64,000 nt of DNA, taken from contig CM030364.1 of assembly GCA_017893485.1 (NCBI GenBank), positions 246,029,818 through 246,093,817 on the forward strand, given 5' to 3'. The notes beneath the pieces were generated by a model, which was not told the DNA's origin, made no database searches, and saw only the letters and a list, made by a program, of their open reading frames with translations. Made by a program: the position numbers and the translations under genes. This DNA comes from Hemerocallis citrina (taxonomy: Eukaryota > Streptophyta > Magnoliopsida > Asparagales > Asphodelaceae). This document shows, in pieces, positions 53,683 to 64,000 of this stretch; positions within the stretch are counted from its first letter, which is position 1; each line of letters begins with the position of its first letter.

Positions 53683-55285
53683 TTAAAAAATGTGGCGGTG
53701 GCCAGTCCGCGGTCGGCAAAATACAATAAAAAAGACAACAAAAAGAAGAGAAAAACAACTACGACTACAGGCCCACCTCTCCCTCGGCTCCGGTAATAGC
53801 CACCGGGTCGGCACTCGCTCCTCCGACTCTGCCATCCCCTTCGCCCGGCGCATCTTCCCCGTGGTCTTCGATGGCCCATTGATCTCCATATCATAGTCGA
53901 GGTGCGACAGGTCCAAGGTCGGGTAGAAGTGCCTGACGTGGCTCAGCGTCTTGGCATACACCTCGTTCTGCGCCTCGATGACCATGTCCTGGGCCTTCAA
54001 GGTCAGCGCCCCCTTCTCGGCCTCGAACCCCTGCTTCAGCACTGCCTCCCTCTTGAGAGCATCATTGGTCATCGAGGCCAGTTCGGCCCTCAGAGCCTGC
54101 TCCAGCTTTATCGAGGCTTCCAGGGAGATCTTCAGATCCACCATCTCACGCTTATAGCGATTGGTCTGGCTTCGCTCATACTTTAGCTCCAGCTCGTGAA
54201 GCTGCCTCACCTGGTTCCGGGACATGCAGGTCTACAGACGAGGTCAAAACACTTAGGTGAAAATGAAGTTATGAAGAATCAATACAAGAGAAATAAAACC
54301 GAAGGCATCGGAAATTACCTGCACGCTGGCCTGAGCCCACCTCATGTAGGCTGACTCGGAGGTATCGGCCCCCTATACTCTGCCAATCCTAGGGCGTGGC
54401 CATCTTGTCGACAAACTCCATGGAGAACGGAACCTCGGTTAGGGTGTCCCCCTGGCGGATGGCCCAGTCCGGGGCCCAAGGCTACAGTCCCTCTTCTCCG
54501 ACCATGGCCTGGGCATCGGCGGGAAGAGGAGGGAGATGACCCTGTGAAGCCTCGGATGCCTTTGAGGCCCCCTTGCTCGATGCGAGGGCATCCTCCCTTG
54601 ACGGGTTCGTCTTCGGCCTTTTTGACTACGGCTCGGACAGAGCCTCAGAGGTCGTTTGGGAGGGAGCCGCCGCTTGATTCCCCTTTTCTGATTGCTCTGC
54701 CTTCTCTCTCTTCATGGCCAACCTCCTCGCCTTGATCGCCTCGGGATCCATCTCTGCAAAAAAGCCCATTAACGATGAGCACAAAGGAGAAGTACAAAAA
54801 GAAAAATGAACGAAAAATATACGGGGCATGGCGGGGCTCAATCCGGCTCGGATCATATGACTCTCCGTCACTTTTGGCCAGCTTATACTATGGCTTTTCC
54901 GAAGACGATCCACGAAAGCCCATTCCTCGGCCGAATGATCGCCCTTCTTCGGCCCCTTGAAGTTCGGCTTATAGAAATTCCACCTCCTCGGAATGTCCCA
55001 CTGCTCCTCGTTGCAGACGACGAAATATTTTCTCTTCCACTTCTTTATCGAGTCGGGGTGTCCGTGCATGACCTTGCACCCGCTCCGAGGCAACACGTAC
55101 TAGATCCCCTCAAACTCCCCGGATGAGCTGACCCCCAACATGGCTCGGAAGACACTCAATCATAGCTGTACCTTCCTCTCCGTGCACAACAATATAAAGC
55201 TGACCATCTGCTTCCAGGAGTTCGGCCCAAACTACATCGGACCCAGCGAGGACCAGTTAAGAACCTCTCGGATGAAGGGGTGGAT
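53683..55285 (-). pseudogene. Antisense gene of element 4: PF04195-like protein, two introns, 5'-truncated
   Basis: On the minus strand, a fragment GPNSWKQMVSFILLC (about 55205-55250) matches the QFMPNMWRHFIAFIL block of element 1. After stops come HPDSIKKWKRKYFVV, IPRRWNFYKPNF and LSPAMP. Intron 1 is 54754-54822 (GTATAT...TTTTTTGCAG, phase 1), followed by MDPEAIKARRLAMKREKAEQ. Intron 2 is 54232-54318 (GTAATT...TCTGTAG, phase 0), followed by TCMSRNQVRQLHELELKYER, a coiled coil, and FYPTLDLSHLDYDMEINGPS. Both introns are at the same place and phase as in element 1. The 5' part runs into array 2 at about 55285. Stops near 54485 and 54380 and upstream break it. Confidence 0.75.
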
Positions 55286-58200
55286 GGGTAGCTTCAACAG
55301 GCCAAGTCACTTGGTATCGCTCGACCTGTCGACCCCCTTAAGCCTCAACGGCCAACCTACATCTCGAGCACAGAGGTAGCTTCAACAGGCCAAGTCACTT
55401 GGCCTCGCTCATCTAGCCGATGCCCTCCAGCTTCGACGGTTGACCTACATCTCGAGCACATGGGTAGCTTCAACAGGCCTGCTCACTTGGTCTCGCTTGT
55501 CCTGCCGACCCCCTCAAGCATCGACGGTCGACATACATCTCGAGCACTGGGGTAGCTTCAACAGGCCAAGTCACTTGGCCTCGCTCGTCTTGCCGACCGC
55601 CTCTAGCTTCGACGGTCGACCTACATCTCGACCACAGGGGTAGCTTCAACATGCCAAGTCACTTGGTCTCACTCGACCTGCCGACCCCCTCAAGCCTCGA
55701 TGGTTGACCTACACCTCGAGCATAGGGGTAGCTTCAACAGGACAAGTCACTTGGCCTCGCTCGTCTTGCCGACCCCCTCCAGCTTCGACGGTCGACCTAC
55801 ATCTCGAGCACAGGGATAGCTTCAACAGGCCCGCTCACTTGGTCTTGCCCGTCCTGCCGACCCCCTCAAGCCTTGATGGTCGACCTACATCTCTACCATA
55901 GGGGTAGCTTCAATAGGCCAAGTCACTTGGCCTCGATCGACTTGCCGCCCGCCTCCAGCTTCGACGGTTGACCTACATCTCGAGCACAGGGGTAGCTTCA
56001 ACTGGCCAAGTCACTTGGCCTCGCTCGTCCTTCCGACCCCCTAAAGCCTCGACGGCCAACCTACATCTCGAGCACAGCGGAAGCTTCAACAGGCCCGCTC
56101 ACTTGGTCTTGCCCGTCCTGCCGAACCCCTCAAGCCTCGACGGTCGACTTACATCTCGAGCACAGGGGTAGCTTCAATAGGACAAGTCACTTGGCCTCGC
56201 TCGTCTTGCCGACCGCCTCCAGCTTCGATGGTCGACCTATATCTCGAGCATAGGGGTAGTTTCAACAGGCCAAGTTACTGGCCTCGCTCGTCCTTCCAAC
56301 CCCCTAAAGCCTCGATGGTCGACCTACATCTCGAGTACAGGATTAGCTTCAACAGGCCAAGTCACTTGGCCTCGCTCGTCCTTCCGACCCCCTCAAGCCT
56401 CGAAGGCCGACCTACATCTCAAGCACAGGAGTAGCTTCAACAGGCCAAGTCACTTGGCCTCGCTCATCTTGCCGACCCCCTCATGCTTTGACGGTCGACC
56501 TACAACTCGAGCACAGGGATAGCTTCAACAGGCCAAGTCACTTGGCCTCGCTCGTCCTTCCGACCCCTTAGAGCCTCGACGGTTGACCTACATCTCGAGC
56601 ACAGGGGTAGCTTCAACAGGCCAAGTCACTAGGCCTCGCTCGTCCTTTCGACCCCCTAAAGCCTTGACGGTCGACTGTTGTGCAATCTAGATGATCTAAA
56701 TAAATAGATAAACTAGACACAAATTAAAACCTCGCAAGTGTACGAATCGTTTATAGAAGCGTAGTGACAAGCAAGGGTCGATCCCACAGAGATTGTAGTA
56801 CTTAACTTACTAATCAATAAAACAAAAAAAATGCAAATCATAAAGTTTTGTTCTAAAAGTCTGATTGAAAGGAAATGAAAACATAAAAATCTAAATTAAG
56901 TAGCATCACAATTTGAGTCACGAATATCTATTAAAGTAGTTGGGCTTTGATTTCCACCTGTAGTCAAGAATGCTAAGTCACCTTCTATACTACTCTGATC
57001 ACTCATGTTTGTTCCTTTAAGGGCCTCGTATCTACTCCTTAAAGTTAATGTTTTCCTAGGCCAAGAATTAGGCATGGCATCTACTCTAATTCGTTTCTTT
57101 CCTTAAGTATTTAGCATGGTATCTACTAAGTTGTACTTAAAGAAAGCATTGGAACAATGAAAACGAACAACCACTCAAAGTTCTAGAAATTGGTATCAGA
57201 TCTAGATCCCTCAAGTTGATTAAACCAGGAACCCCTAAAGATTCCTGTGTTACAAGTTATGGGCACGAGATACGGGTCGTCTCTATGCTCATATAAATGA
57301 TTCAGTTTTATAACATGCAAACTTTATAATCTCAGGTTCTGCATGGCAGTCAACTTGCTGTCACTCTCAGTCGACTGCTCTTAGAACTTTTGAACAAGTT
57401 TGATTCATATTATAAATCTATACCAATATAATCAGGTTTAATCAATAAGTAATAGAGTAGCGTTGGGAAGAATATCAGCATTACATGACTACGGTTTCAA
57501 TCTACCCAACTATGAAATTAGTTGCGCATAATACAACTTTTATTGATTAATAAAATAGAATTCATGACTCTACAATAAAAAGTAAAAGGAAGAACAGAAG
57601 AACACTGATTTGTATGATGTTGAAATTGAGCCCAATCAGCAGTCGACATGTTCTCCTCCTTCTTTGATGCTGGTATCTTTTTTCTTGCTGGTCGATGGTC
57701 CCTCTTGATGGTAGATGATTCTCTCTTTTTTATAGTCTCTCTTGTCCTTGTCTGCAGATATCAAGTTCCTGATTTCTTATCTCTTCACGCATAGGACTGA
57801 GTCCATCTTCTTACTTGCCAATCCTGGTTCTTTAACTTTGATTGTTGGAGAGTTGTTATTTGCAGGTAACCTGGGTTTGGATAACTTCCATTTGATTCGG
57901 ATTTGGCTGAGGCTGGATCTTAAACGATCTTTATCTTTTAACTCCGCTGAATACCAGTCGACTGGTTTAGAAATCAGTCGACTGTGTCGAGACATCTGTA
58001 GATTCACAATCACTCAGTCAAGGCGACTGTCTTTGGAGTAATTCGACTGTACTGCATAGCTTCGGGATTTCATACTCTTCTGTTCAGTCGACTGTCTTTG
58101 AGGACCAGTCGACTTGTGTCCTGCAGCTCCCTGTGTATCATCCTCTCAGTCTGTATTAGTCTTGAATCTACTTCGTTTGGCTGCTTTTGGGCTGTTTCCT

Positions 58201-59885
58201 ATGGAAAAGAGAAAAGAAGAGTAAATTACCACATTTAGAGAATTTAAATGTCTAATGGTATTCATATTATGCTCTTAAATGTGAATATTATTGGGTTCAT
58301 CATCGACCAACATCTCGAGCACAGGAGTAGCTTCAACAAGCCAAGTCACTTGGTCTCGCTCGTCTTTTCGACCCCCTAAAGCCTCGACGGTCGACCTACA
58401 TCTCGAGCACCAGGGTAACTTCAACAGGCCAAGTCACTTAGCCTTGCTCGTCCTTCCGACCCCCTCATGCCTCAACGGTCGACCTACATCTCGAGCACAA
58501 GGGTAGCTTCAACAGGCCCACTCACTTGGCCTCGCTCGTCTTGTCAACCCCCTCAAACCTCGACGGTCGACCTACATCTCGAGCACAAAGGTAGCTTCAA
58601 CCGGCCAAGTTACATGGCCTCGCTCGTCCTGTCGACCCCCTTAAGCCTCGACGGTCGACCTACATCTCGAGCACAGGGGTAGCTTCAACAGGCCAAGCCA
58701 CTTGGTCTCACTCGACCTGCCAACCCCCTCAAGCCTCGACGGTCGTCCTACATCTCGAGCACAGGGGTTGCTTCAACAGGCCAAGTCACTTGGCCTCGCT
58801 CGTCTTGTCGACCCCCTCCAGCTTCGAACGTCGACCTACATCTCGAGCATAGGGTAGCTTTAACAGGCCTGCTCACTTGGTCTCGCCCGTCCTGCCGAAC
58901 CCTTTAAGCCTCAATGGTCGACCTACATCTCAAGCACATGGGTAGCTTCAACTGGCCAAGTCACTTGGCCTCGCTCTTCTTGCCGATCCCCTCCAGCTTC
59001 GGTGGTCGACCTACATCTCGAGCACAGGGGTAGCTTCAACAGGCAAAGTCACTTGGCCTTGCACGTCCTTCCGACCCCCTAAAGCCTCGAAAATCGACCT
59101 ACATCTCGAGTACAGGGGAAGCTTCAACAGGCCAAGTCACTTGGTCGCTCTCGTCTTGCCGACCCCCTCCAGCTTCGACAGTCGACCTACATCTCCAACA
59201 CATGGGTAGCTTCGACAGGCCAAGTCACTTGGCCTCGCTCATTCTTCCGACCCCCTAAAGCCTCGACGGTCGACCTACATCTCAAGTACAGGGGTAGCTT
59301 CAACAGGCCAAGTCACTTGGCCTCGCTCATCCTTCTGACCCCCTAAAGTTTCGACGGTCGACTTACATCTCAAGCACAGGGGTAGCTTCAACAGGCCAAG
59401 TCACTTGGCTTCGCTCGTCCTTCCGAACCCCTCAAGACTCGACGGTCGACCTACATCTCGTGCATAGGGTTAGCTTCAATAGTCCCACTCACTTGGCCTC
59501 GCTCGTCTTGCCGATCTCCTCAAGCCTCGATGGTCGACCTACATCTCGAGCACAAGGGTAGCTTCAACAGGCCAAGTCACTTGGCCTCGCTCGTCTTGCC
59601 GACCCCCTCCAGCTTTGACAGTTGACCTACATCTCGAGCACATGGGTAGCTTTAACAGGCCCACTTACTTGGCATCGCTCGTCTTGCCTATCCCCTCAAG
59701 CCTCGATGGTCAACCTACATCTCGAGCACAGAGGTAGCTTCAACAGGCCCACTCACTTTGCCTCACTCGTCTTGCCGACCCCCTCAAGCCTCAAAGGTCG
59801 ACCTACATCTCGAGCACAGGGGTTGCTTTAATTGGCCCACTCACTTGGCCTCGCTCGTCTTGCCAACCCCCTCCAGCTTTGAGGG
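55270..59885. repeat. 87-88-bp tandem array 2 of element 4, about 34 copies, split by a solo LTR
   Basis: GACGGTCGACCTACATCTCG, AGCACAGGGGTAGCTTCAAC, AGGCCAAGTCACTTGGCCTC and GCCGACCCCCT recur every 87-88 bp at 55270-56675 and again at 58303-59885. CAAGTCACTTGGCC contains a short dyad. It aligns with array 1 through AGCCTCGACG, CTCGAGCACA, GGGTAGCTT and GCCGACCCCC, so the two arrays come from one ancestral unit. Confidence 0.9.
56671..58307 (+). mobile_element. 1.6-kb solo LTR with TCGAC target duplication
   Basis: TGTTGTGCAATCTAGATGAT at 56676 to GGGTTCATCA at 58302, with TCGAC at 56671-56675 and 58303-58307; the array resumes exactly in register afterwards. It carries GCAAGTGTACGAATCG and GGGTCGATCCCACAGAG, a segment found in many plant LTRs, and several AGTCGACTG words (57360-58110). 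No coding region; orientation is a guess and superfamily is not assigned. Confidence 0.85.
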
Positions 59886-60112
59886 TGGACTGACCGAGCC
59901 ATGCTCCGTCCATCATTTTGTTCGAAAGGGAATCATTACGACCTGCTCGGCAGCAGACCCCCGTAATCGGCCTCCGAGGCCCTCGTGCTCGGCCATGTGG
60001 GCCCTAAACCAGCCCAGCATCGACCCCAACCACCCTAGTTACAGGAACTTACTTCTCACTCTCTATCATAAAACTCGACTACTCCTCCACGACCGGCCAG
60101 TCACAGTCCCGC
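59886..60112. other. 3' internal tail of element 4
   Basis: Unique sequence between array 2 and the polypurine tract; no gene seen. Confidence 0.4.
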
Positions 60113-60126
60113 AGGAGTGGGGGGCT
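60113..60126 (+). other. Polypurine tract of element 4
   Basis: AGGAGTGGGGGGCT directly before the LTR start TGTGACATAGG. It identifies 60127-60648 as a 3' LTR. Confidence 0.8.
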
Positions 60127-60648
60127 TGTGACATAGGATAAATTAAGTAGCATCAACCAGAGCCCTCTGATCTCCTCTAGATCCTCCCTTCTTTGATCAT
60201 CAGGCCAGCTACAGTCTAATAGGCCTCAGCCAGCTCAGGCCCATGGTCAAACAGGTCCAACCCGGCTCGCCAGGGCTCCAGACCCATTTACCCCTGCCTA
60301 TAAATACAAACCCCTCTCCTCACTTTCAAAGGTAATCAATCTGCCCCCCACCTGAACCCTAGCTGCCCAGTCTCTTTTCCAGTGACTGACTAGATCGTCG
60401 GAGGGCCTGTCGCCGGGACTTCTCCCGGTGTTTCCAGGCCGTGTGCAGGTACAGAAGAACCAATCGAGCCGAGCTCTTGGATCTGAGCTGAGCACCCTTC
60501 CTATCTTCCGAGCCCCTCTGCGCTCCTGCTTCCGAAACGCTCCCGCTACCCAGGGTCAGACCAATGCCAGTGCTGCGTAGGACTTCCACCATATAAATTG
60601 AGAGAACTCACACCTGTTGCTCCCACACCCCAAAAACAAACCGCATCA
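60127..60648 (+). repeat. 3' LTR of element 4 and 5' LTR of a truncated further copy
   Basis: TGTGACATAGGATAAATTAAG to AAACCGCATCA, 522 bp; the TATA box CCTATAAATAC is near 60297-60307. A polypurine tract lies before it and a PBS and gag start lie after it, so it serves two elements. Confidence 0.88.
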
Positions 60649-61020
60649 GGTTTGCACCGTCTGTGGGAAGCTTCCCTTCTCAGTACTACCATCCTTTTCC
60701 TTTCGAGCCCATCCAGAGTCTTCACCTTGGGTCCGAGCTCTTCCATGGCTCCCAAAGCCAGAAGGGTCGTCACCTCGGTGCAATATCTGGACCTCCTACA
60801 TCATAGCCGCGCGAATGACCAGGGTTCCAACCAAACCTGGGCCAACGGCACAGCCCAACCTTCGATCGCATCAGACTTGCGCCGTGTCATCTCGGACAGG
60901 CAGATCAGCCGGACAAGGGGGAGAGGCCGCTTCCAACTTGGCCTCAAACCATCGCCGACAGCCTTCCCAGGCGCACAATCCTCCGCAGAATCCGGGGGGA
61001 CATGCCCCCGTCACAGGGGA
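60649..61020 (+). pseudogene. PBS and gag N-terminus of a truncated copy (element 4b)
   Basis: A PBS variant TTTGCACCGTCTGTGGGAAG (60651-60670) has changed from GGCGCC. gag starts at the ATG at 60745 (MAPKARRVVTS) and runs in parallel with element 4's gag until GGGGGACATGCCCCCGTCAC near 61015. There it ends abruptly in unrelated AT-rich sequence. Confidence 0.8.
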
Positions 61021-61289
61021 CAGATTTTTTTGCTTTTTCGTTATACTTGAATTAGGGTTGTGAATATGATTATTTTCATTAATGTAATTCTATGGTGTAT
61101 TTGAAGCAAAAAGGTAAAACTATGTGGAAGTATCATACACATGTTGACTTCTCAAATTGAGTTGGTGTGTTAGATGATAGATTACACGCCATAAGAAATT
61201 ATGAGACTAGTAAATAAGTTCTTGGTTTGTTTTTCACCTGTCGAAAGTTTCAGATTGATCCTACATGAGTTTATTTCATTTAACTTTTA
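61021..61289. other. Unassigned spacer
   Basis: AT-rich, no gene or repeat recognised. It lies at the breakpoint of element 4b. Confidence 0.4.
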
Positions 61290-62065
61290 ACAATCTTTTT
61301 TTTAGGTTAAAGGTGGAATAACGCCACCCTGTTTAAAGTAAAGTGCTGAAATAGAACATAACCCCCGAACAATACTCTGAAGGGTGGGTATAACCACACG
61401 TACAAAAGTACAACCAAAGGTACAATAGATCGAAACAAAATACAAAACAGAGCTAGCTGCAAACTGTGGATTTCTAATTGTATCATGTTCCATGTGAGTA
61501 TGAAGGGCGCCTACCCCTCAGTCCAGTGTCGGTCCAAACTCAACCTCCTCATCATCGAATTCCTCCACCTAGAAGACTCTGGCAATCCTCTCTCTTGCTC
61601 CTGTACCAGCAGCTGTGGCCCAAAAGAAAATAAGATACATGATATGAGTAAGGTTACCAGAAATACTATTACATGAAGCACGAAAATAGAAATTGTTTCT
61701 GTCTAGCCGTAACACCCAACTAGTTGCCGCAATGGCTATGTACCAAGCATCCTTCATTTTGTTGCGAACCGAGGCAAATTTGGGGCCAACCCACAAATCC
61801 TCGTATTCGCCGGGGTAGTCACATGTCCCTAAGGCCCGTAATACCTCTACCATAGTTGCCTTACTCCTTTGGCAATGAATGAAAAGGTGATTCAGATTCT
61901 CCGTATGTATGTTACAGAATCCACAGCTGGTCGCTATCTGGGGTTGTCTTTTGGCAAGGTTCTCTCTAATGAGGATTGCATTACTGAGCACTAGCCAGAG
62001 GAAGACCCTGACTTTAAGGGGTGTTTTGGCTTTCCATAACACCTGTGCCCAACTGGGTCTACATC
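61290..62065 (-). pseudogene. LINE (L1-type) 3' fragment: zf-RVT domain and 3' UTR
   Basis: The minus-strand frame from about 62065 reads PSWAQVLWKAKTPLKVRVFL and continues with RENLAKRQPQIATSCGFCNI and HLFIHCQRSKA. This is the zinc-binding RT-associated domain (zf-RVT) near the end of ORF2 in plant LINEs. It continues to 61569 without a stop. The 3' UTR follows, with TTTGTTTCGATCTATTGTAC near 61425-61440, and a run of eight A on the minus strand near 61290 as remnant poly(A) tail. It is 5'-truncated, as LINE copies usually are. Confidence 0.85.
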
Positions 62066-62411
62066 CTCAATAGTGAATGCGATGATACAGAAACCTAACA
62101 GTGAACTCAGTCAAAGCTGTCCACATAAAAAATAATGCGGCTCAGATGAAAATTGATTCCTCATAACATTTAATTCTTCCGTATGACTAGTCGACAACAT
62201 TCAACATATTTTAGCCCATCCCATAGATTAAACATAGTTGTCTGTAATTTAGTTTCTAATTTATTATGTAGGACCGAAAACCTTACCTCTACCTACAAAA
62301 CAGACCTGACTCAGACAGAACTGAATGTAATGGGTAGGGCAAATACCTGACCAGAATGTTGGTGAAGGATCGACGACCTGACCTGAATCCATACACAATG
62401 TAATAGGTAGT
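62066..62411. other. Unassigned spacer between LINE fragment and next LTR
   Basis: CCTGACC words and AT-rich sequence; nothing recognised. Confidence 0.35.
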
Positions 62412-62825
62412 TGTTACTGCTTTTTTCTGTATGAGAGTAACTAGGTGATGTGGATTCTTTGGTGGAACAATAAAAAACTTGACCTTTTGACTTTTAACGG
62501 AATAGAATGCCTTTGACTTGAAGATCTAACTCGTTTGCGCTGTAGGATTCGATTCGCGTGGTGACGATCGCTTCCGCCTGACCTGCAAAATGTCTAAAAC
62601 ACCGGGGTTGATCCTGGCAACAGACCCTCCGACACTCAAGTAAGTAATTAAGAAGAATATCAATGAGCTTTTGTGGAAAAAATACTGCTTACCTCTTTTA
62701 TGGTGGGAATAGAGGGGTATTTATAGTCGCATTTGGAAACAGTTTTAAGATAATTACTTATCTCTACTTTCCAGCATTTTTGGATAAGAAATAGATTTTA
62801 AACCATTTCATGATAAGAGAGTTGG
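62412..62825 (-). repeat. LTR of the element 1-3 family, interrupted at its right end
   Basis: TGTTACTGCTTTTTTCTGTA at 62412 aligns with the element 3 LTR start. AACACCGGGGTTGATCCTGG is at 62599-62618 and the minus-strand TATA CTATAAATAC at about 62717-62726. It is broken at 62825 by a TGTCACGC-type LTR, near the position where element 3's right LTR was hit by the same family. Confidence 0.75.
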
Positions 62826-64000
62826 TGTCACGCTCCGCTTTCCAAAAAGGAGATACGGAATACGGATATATGACTAAGTCCAGCGAATGGCTTTCACCAT
62901 TCATAAGCTGCCAGGATCTTTACAACGAGTACAAGTATAAGAGAGATATACAAGAGAAATAGTCAACCATGCATGCATAACTGAATTAATATAGTCAACA
63001 AGATTATTTGAAACAAGAAACAAGAGTACTGAATTTCAAATAATCACGTCTGGAACCGAACACAAGTCTGGGGCAAAAAACCCAATACAAATAATCCAAG
63101 TAACGAATTACAATTATTCAAGATAAGCAACAAAAAATAAATAAATGTAGCAAGAACTCCAACCAACTAGAATCTCAGATCACCTACTCCATCGGACAGC
63201 TAATCACCATAATATGCAATTTAACAAATTGCAAGAAAAAGGAAAGAGAAACAAAACGCCCGTCAATGCAAGTTACGGGCCGTTTGTAGTGCAGACAACA
63301 AGTACAGGAAAAATAAACAAGTATAGAGTGACAGAGGAAGCAAGAATAGCATGGAAGATGTAACAGTAAAATAGAACAACTAACTGTAAGTCAAGATTAG
63401 AACAAGTAGCATGGCAAGATGAACGAGTGTAAGTGGCATGTAACAAGTGTCAAGTATCGTGTAAACGAGTAACAAGTAAAAAGTTTCAAGTAACCAAGTA
63501 TCATGTACAAGTAGCAAGCAGCGAGTATCAAGTGATCATGTTTAAGTCTTGTATCTAATCCTATCTAGGTAGCACTTCATGCATCCTAAATTTTTTACCA
63601 CATGGTTGCTACATTCAAACAATTTACATTTTAGATTTCATAGTGGATCATAAAGGGCATGTACTCAGGGACAAGTATCAAATATCAAGTATCATGTGTC
63701 AAGTTTGCAAGTGTCAAGTAATCACGTGTCAAGCTCCAAGTATCAAGTATCAAGTAATCACGTAGGATCTATAGATCCCCTTCCGAGTACACGTTTCTGT
63801 ATTTTCCACTATTGGATCTTTTTTCTTTAAACCCCAATTTAGTTTCTTATTATTATTATTCAAGCAAGCATGGACGTGCACAAACAAGTCAAGAAACATG
63901 GTAAGATGACAAGAGACAAGTACAAGTTGAATAAAGGACATGAACGGGTGACGAAAGACTCAAAATAGACTGAGACAACAAAAATTCTAGTTCAGGATAG
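62826..64000 (+). mobile_element. Long LTR of the TGTCACRCYCC family, running off the window
   Basis: TGTCACGCTCCGCTTTCC at 62826, then GAATGGCTTTCACCATTCAT, a CAAGTATCAAGT-rich stretch (63420-63770) and the block TAGGTAGCACTTCATGCATCC (63565-63585). All are shared with 35550-40384 and, inverted, with 17919-18845. No coding region inside the window. Confidence 0.8.

Larger units (their letters stand above)
41138..60648 (+). mobile_element. Element 4: Tat-like Ty3/gypsy retrotransposon of a second family, with nested insertions
   Basis: Plus orientation: LTR 41138-41658, PBS, gag, protease, RT, RNase H, second RNase H, integrase zinc finger (catalytic core missing), 87-bp array, [chromovirus fragment 47922-51890], short array, minus-strand antisense genes, 87-88-bp array [solo LTR 56676-58302], polypurine tract, LTR 60127-60648. 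The two LTRs differ at roughly a dozen of the first 100 bases by eye, so the insertion is old. Architecture matches element 1 although LTRs and arrays are different. Confidence 0.85.

Overview
The window looks like repeat-dense (probably heterochromatic) nuclear DNA of a flowering plant. I find no convincing host gene, no true tRNA or rRNA gene, no CRISPR array and no bacterial-type operon. It is a stack of LTR retrotransposons inserted into one another. The plant assignment rests on Ty3/gypsy elements with a second (archaeal-type) RNase H and antisense genes, a chromodomain integrase, an old Caulimoviridae copy, a PIF/Harbinger transposase and a plant LINE zf-RVT domain. Species cannot be read from the sequence.

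Layout. 1-11504: element 1, a minus-strand Tat-like Ty3/gypsy element. Its 5' LTR is on the right (10936-11504), followed leftwards by gag, protease, RT, RNase H, a second RNase H and integrase, all broken. Next come a ~115-bp tandem array, two plus-strand (antisense) genes and a ~204-bp tandem array; the other LTR lies outside the window. 10936-17860: element 2, same family and strand. It keeps gag and tandem arrays but has no pol, and shares the 10936-11504 LTR with element 1. 17861-22647: an (AT)n tract, a fragment of a long LTR, a cluster of palindromic motifs, and a decayed endogenous pararetrovirus on the minus strand (19290-22430).

22653-40635: element 3, another gag-only member, bounded by a perfect GTGAG duplication. 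Its LTRs were later hit by a 3.6-kb solo LTR (22745-26312), a PIF/Harbinger transposon (30811-35522, itself split by a 3.2-kb solo LTR with CAACC duplication), and a second long solo LTR (35550-40384, itself split by a 1.25-kb solo LTR with CATCT duplication).

41138-60648: element 4, a plus-strand Tat-like element of a different family. gag-pol stops after the integrase zinc finger. An 87-bp array follows, interrupted by the 3' end of a chromovirus (chromodomain plus 3.4-kb LTR, 47922-51890). Then come another short array, minus-strand antisense genes and a second, related 87-88-bp array split by a 1.6-kb solo LTR with TCGAC duplication. Its 3' LTR (60127-60648) is at the same time the 5' LTR of a further copy cut off at 61020. 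61290-62065 is a LINE 3' end, 62412-62825 an LTR of the element 1-3 family, and from 62826 a long LTR runs off the window.

How the parts relate. gag, protease, RT/RNase H and integrase served copy-and-paste transposition; every copy here is visibly dead. The most interesting signal is an antisense gene carried by two diverged element families. In both it has two introns at the same positions and phases and lies between tandem arrays. Other points of interest are pol-less derivatives that keep gag and arrays, LTRs shared between adjacent elements, and paired tRNA-like promoter modules inside a chromovirus LTR.
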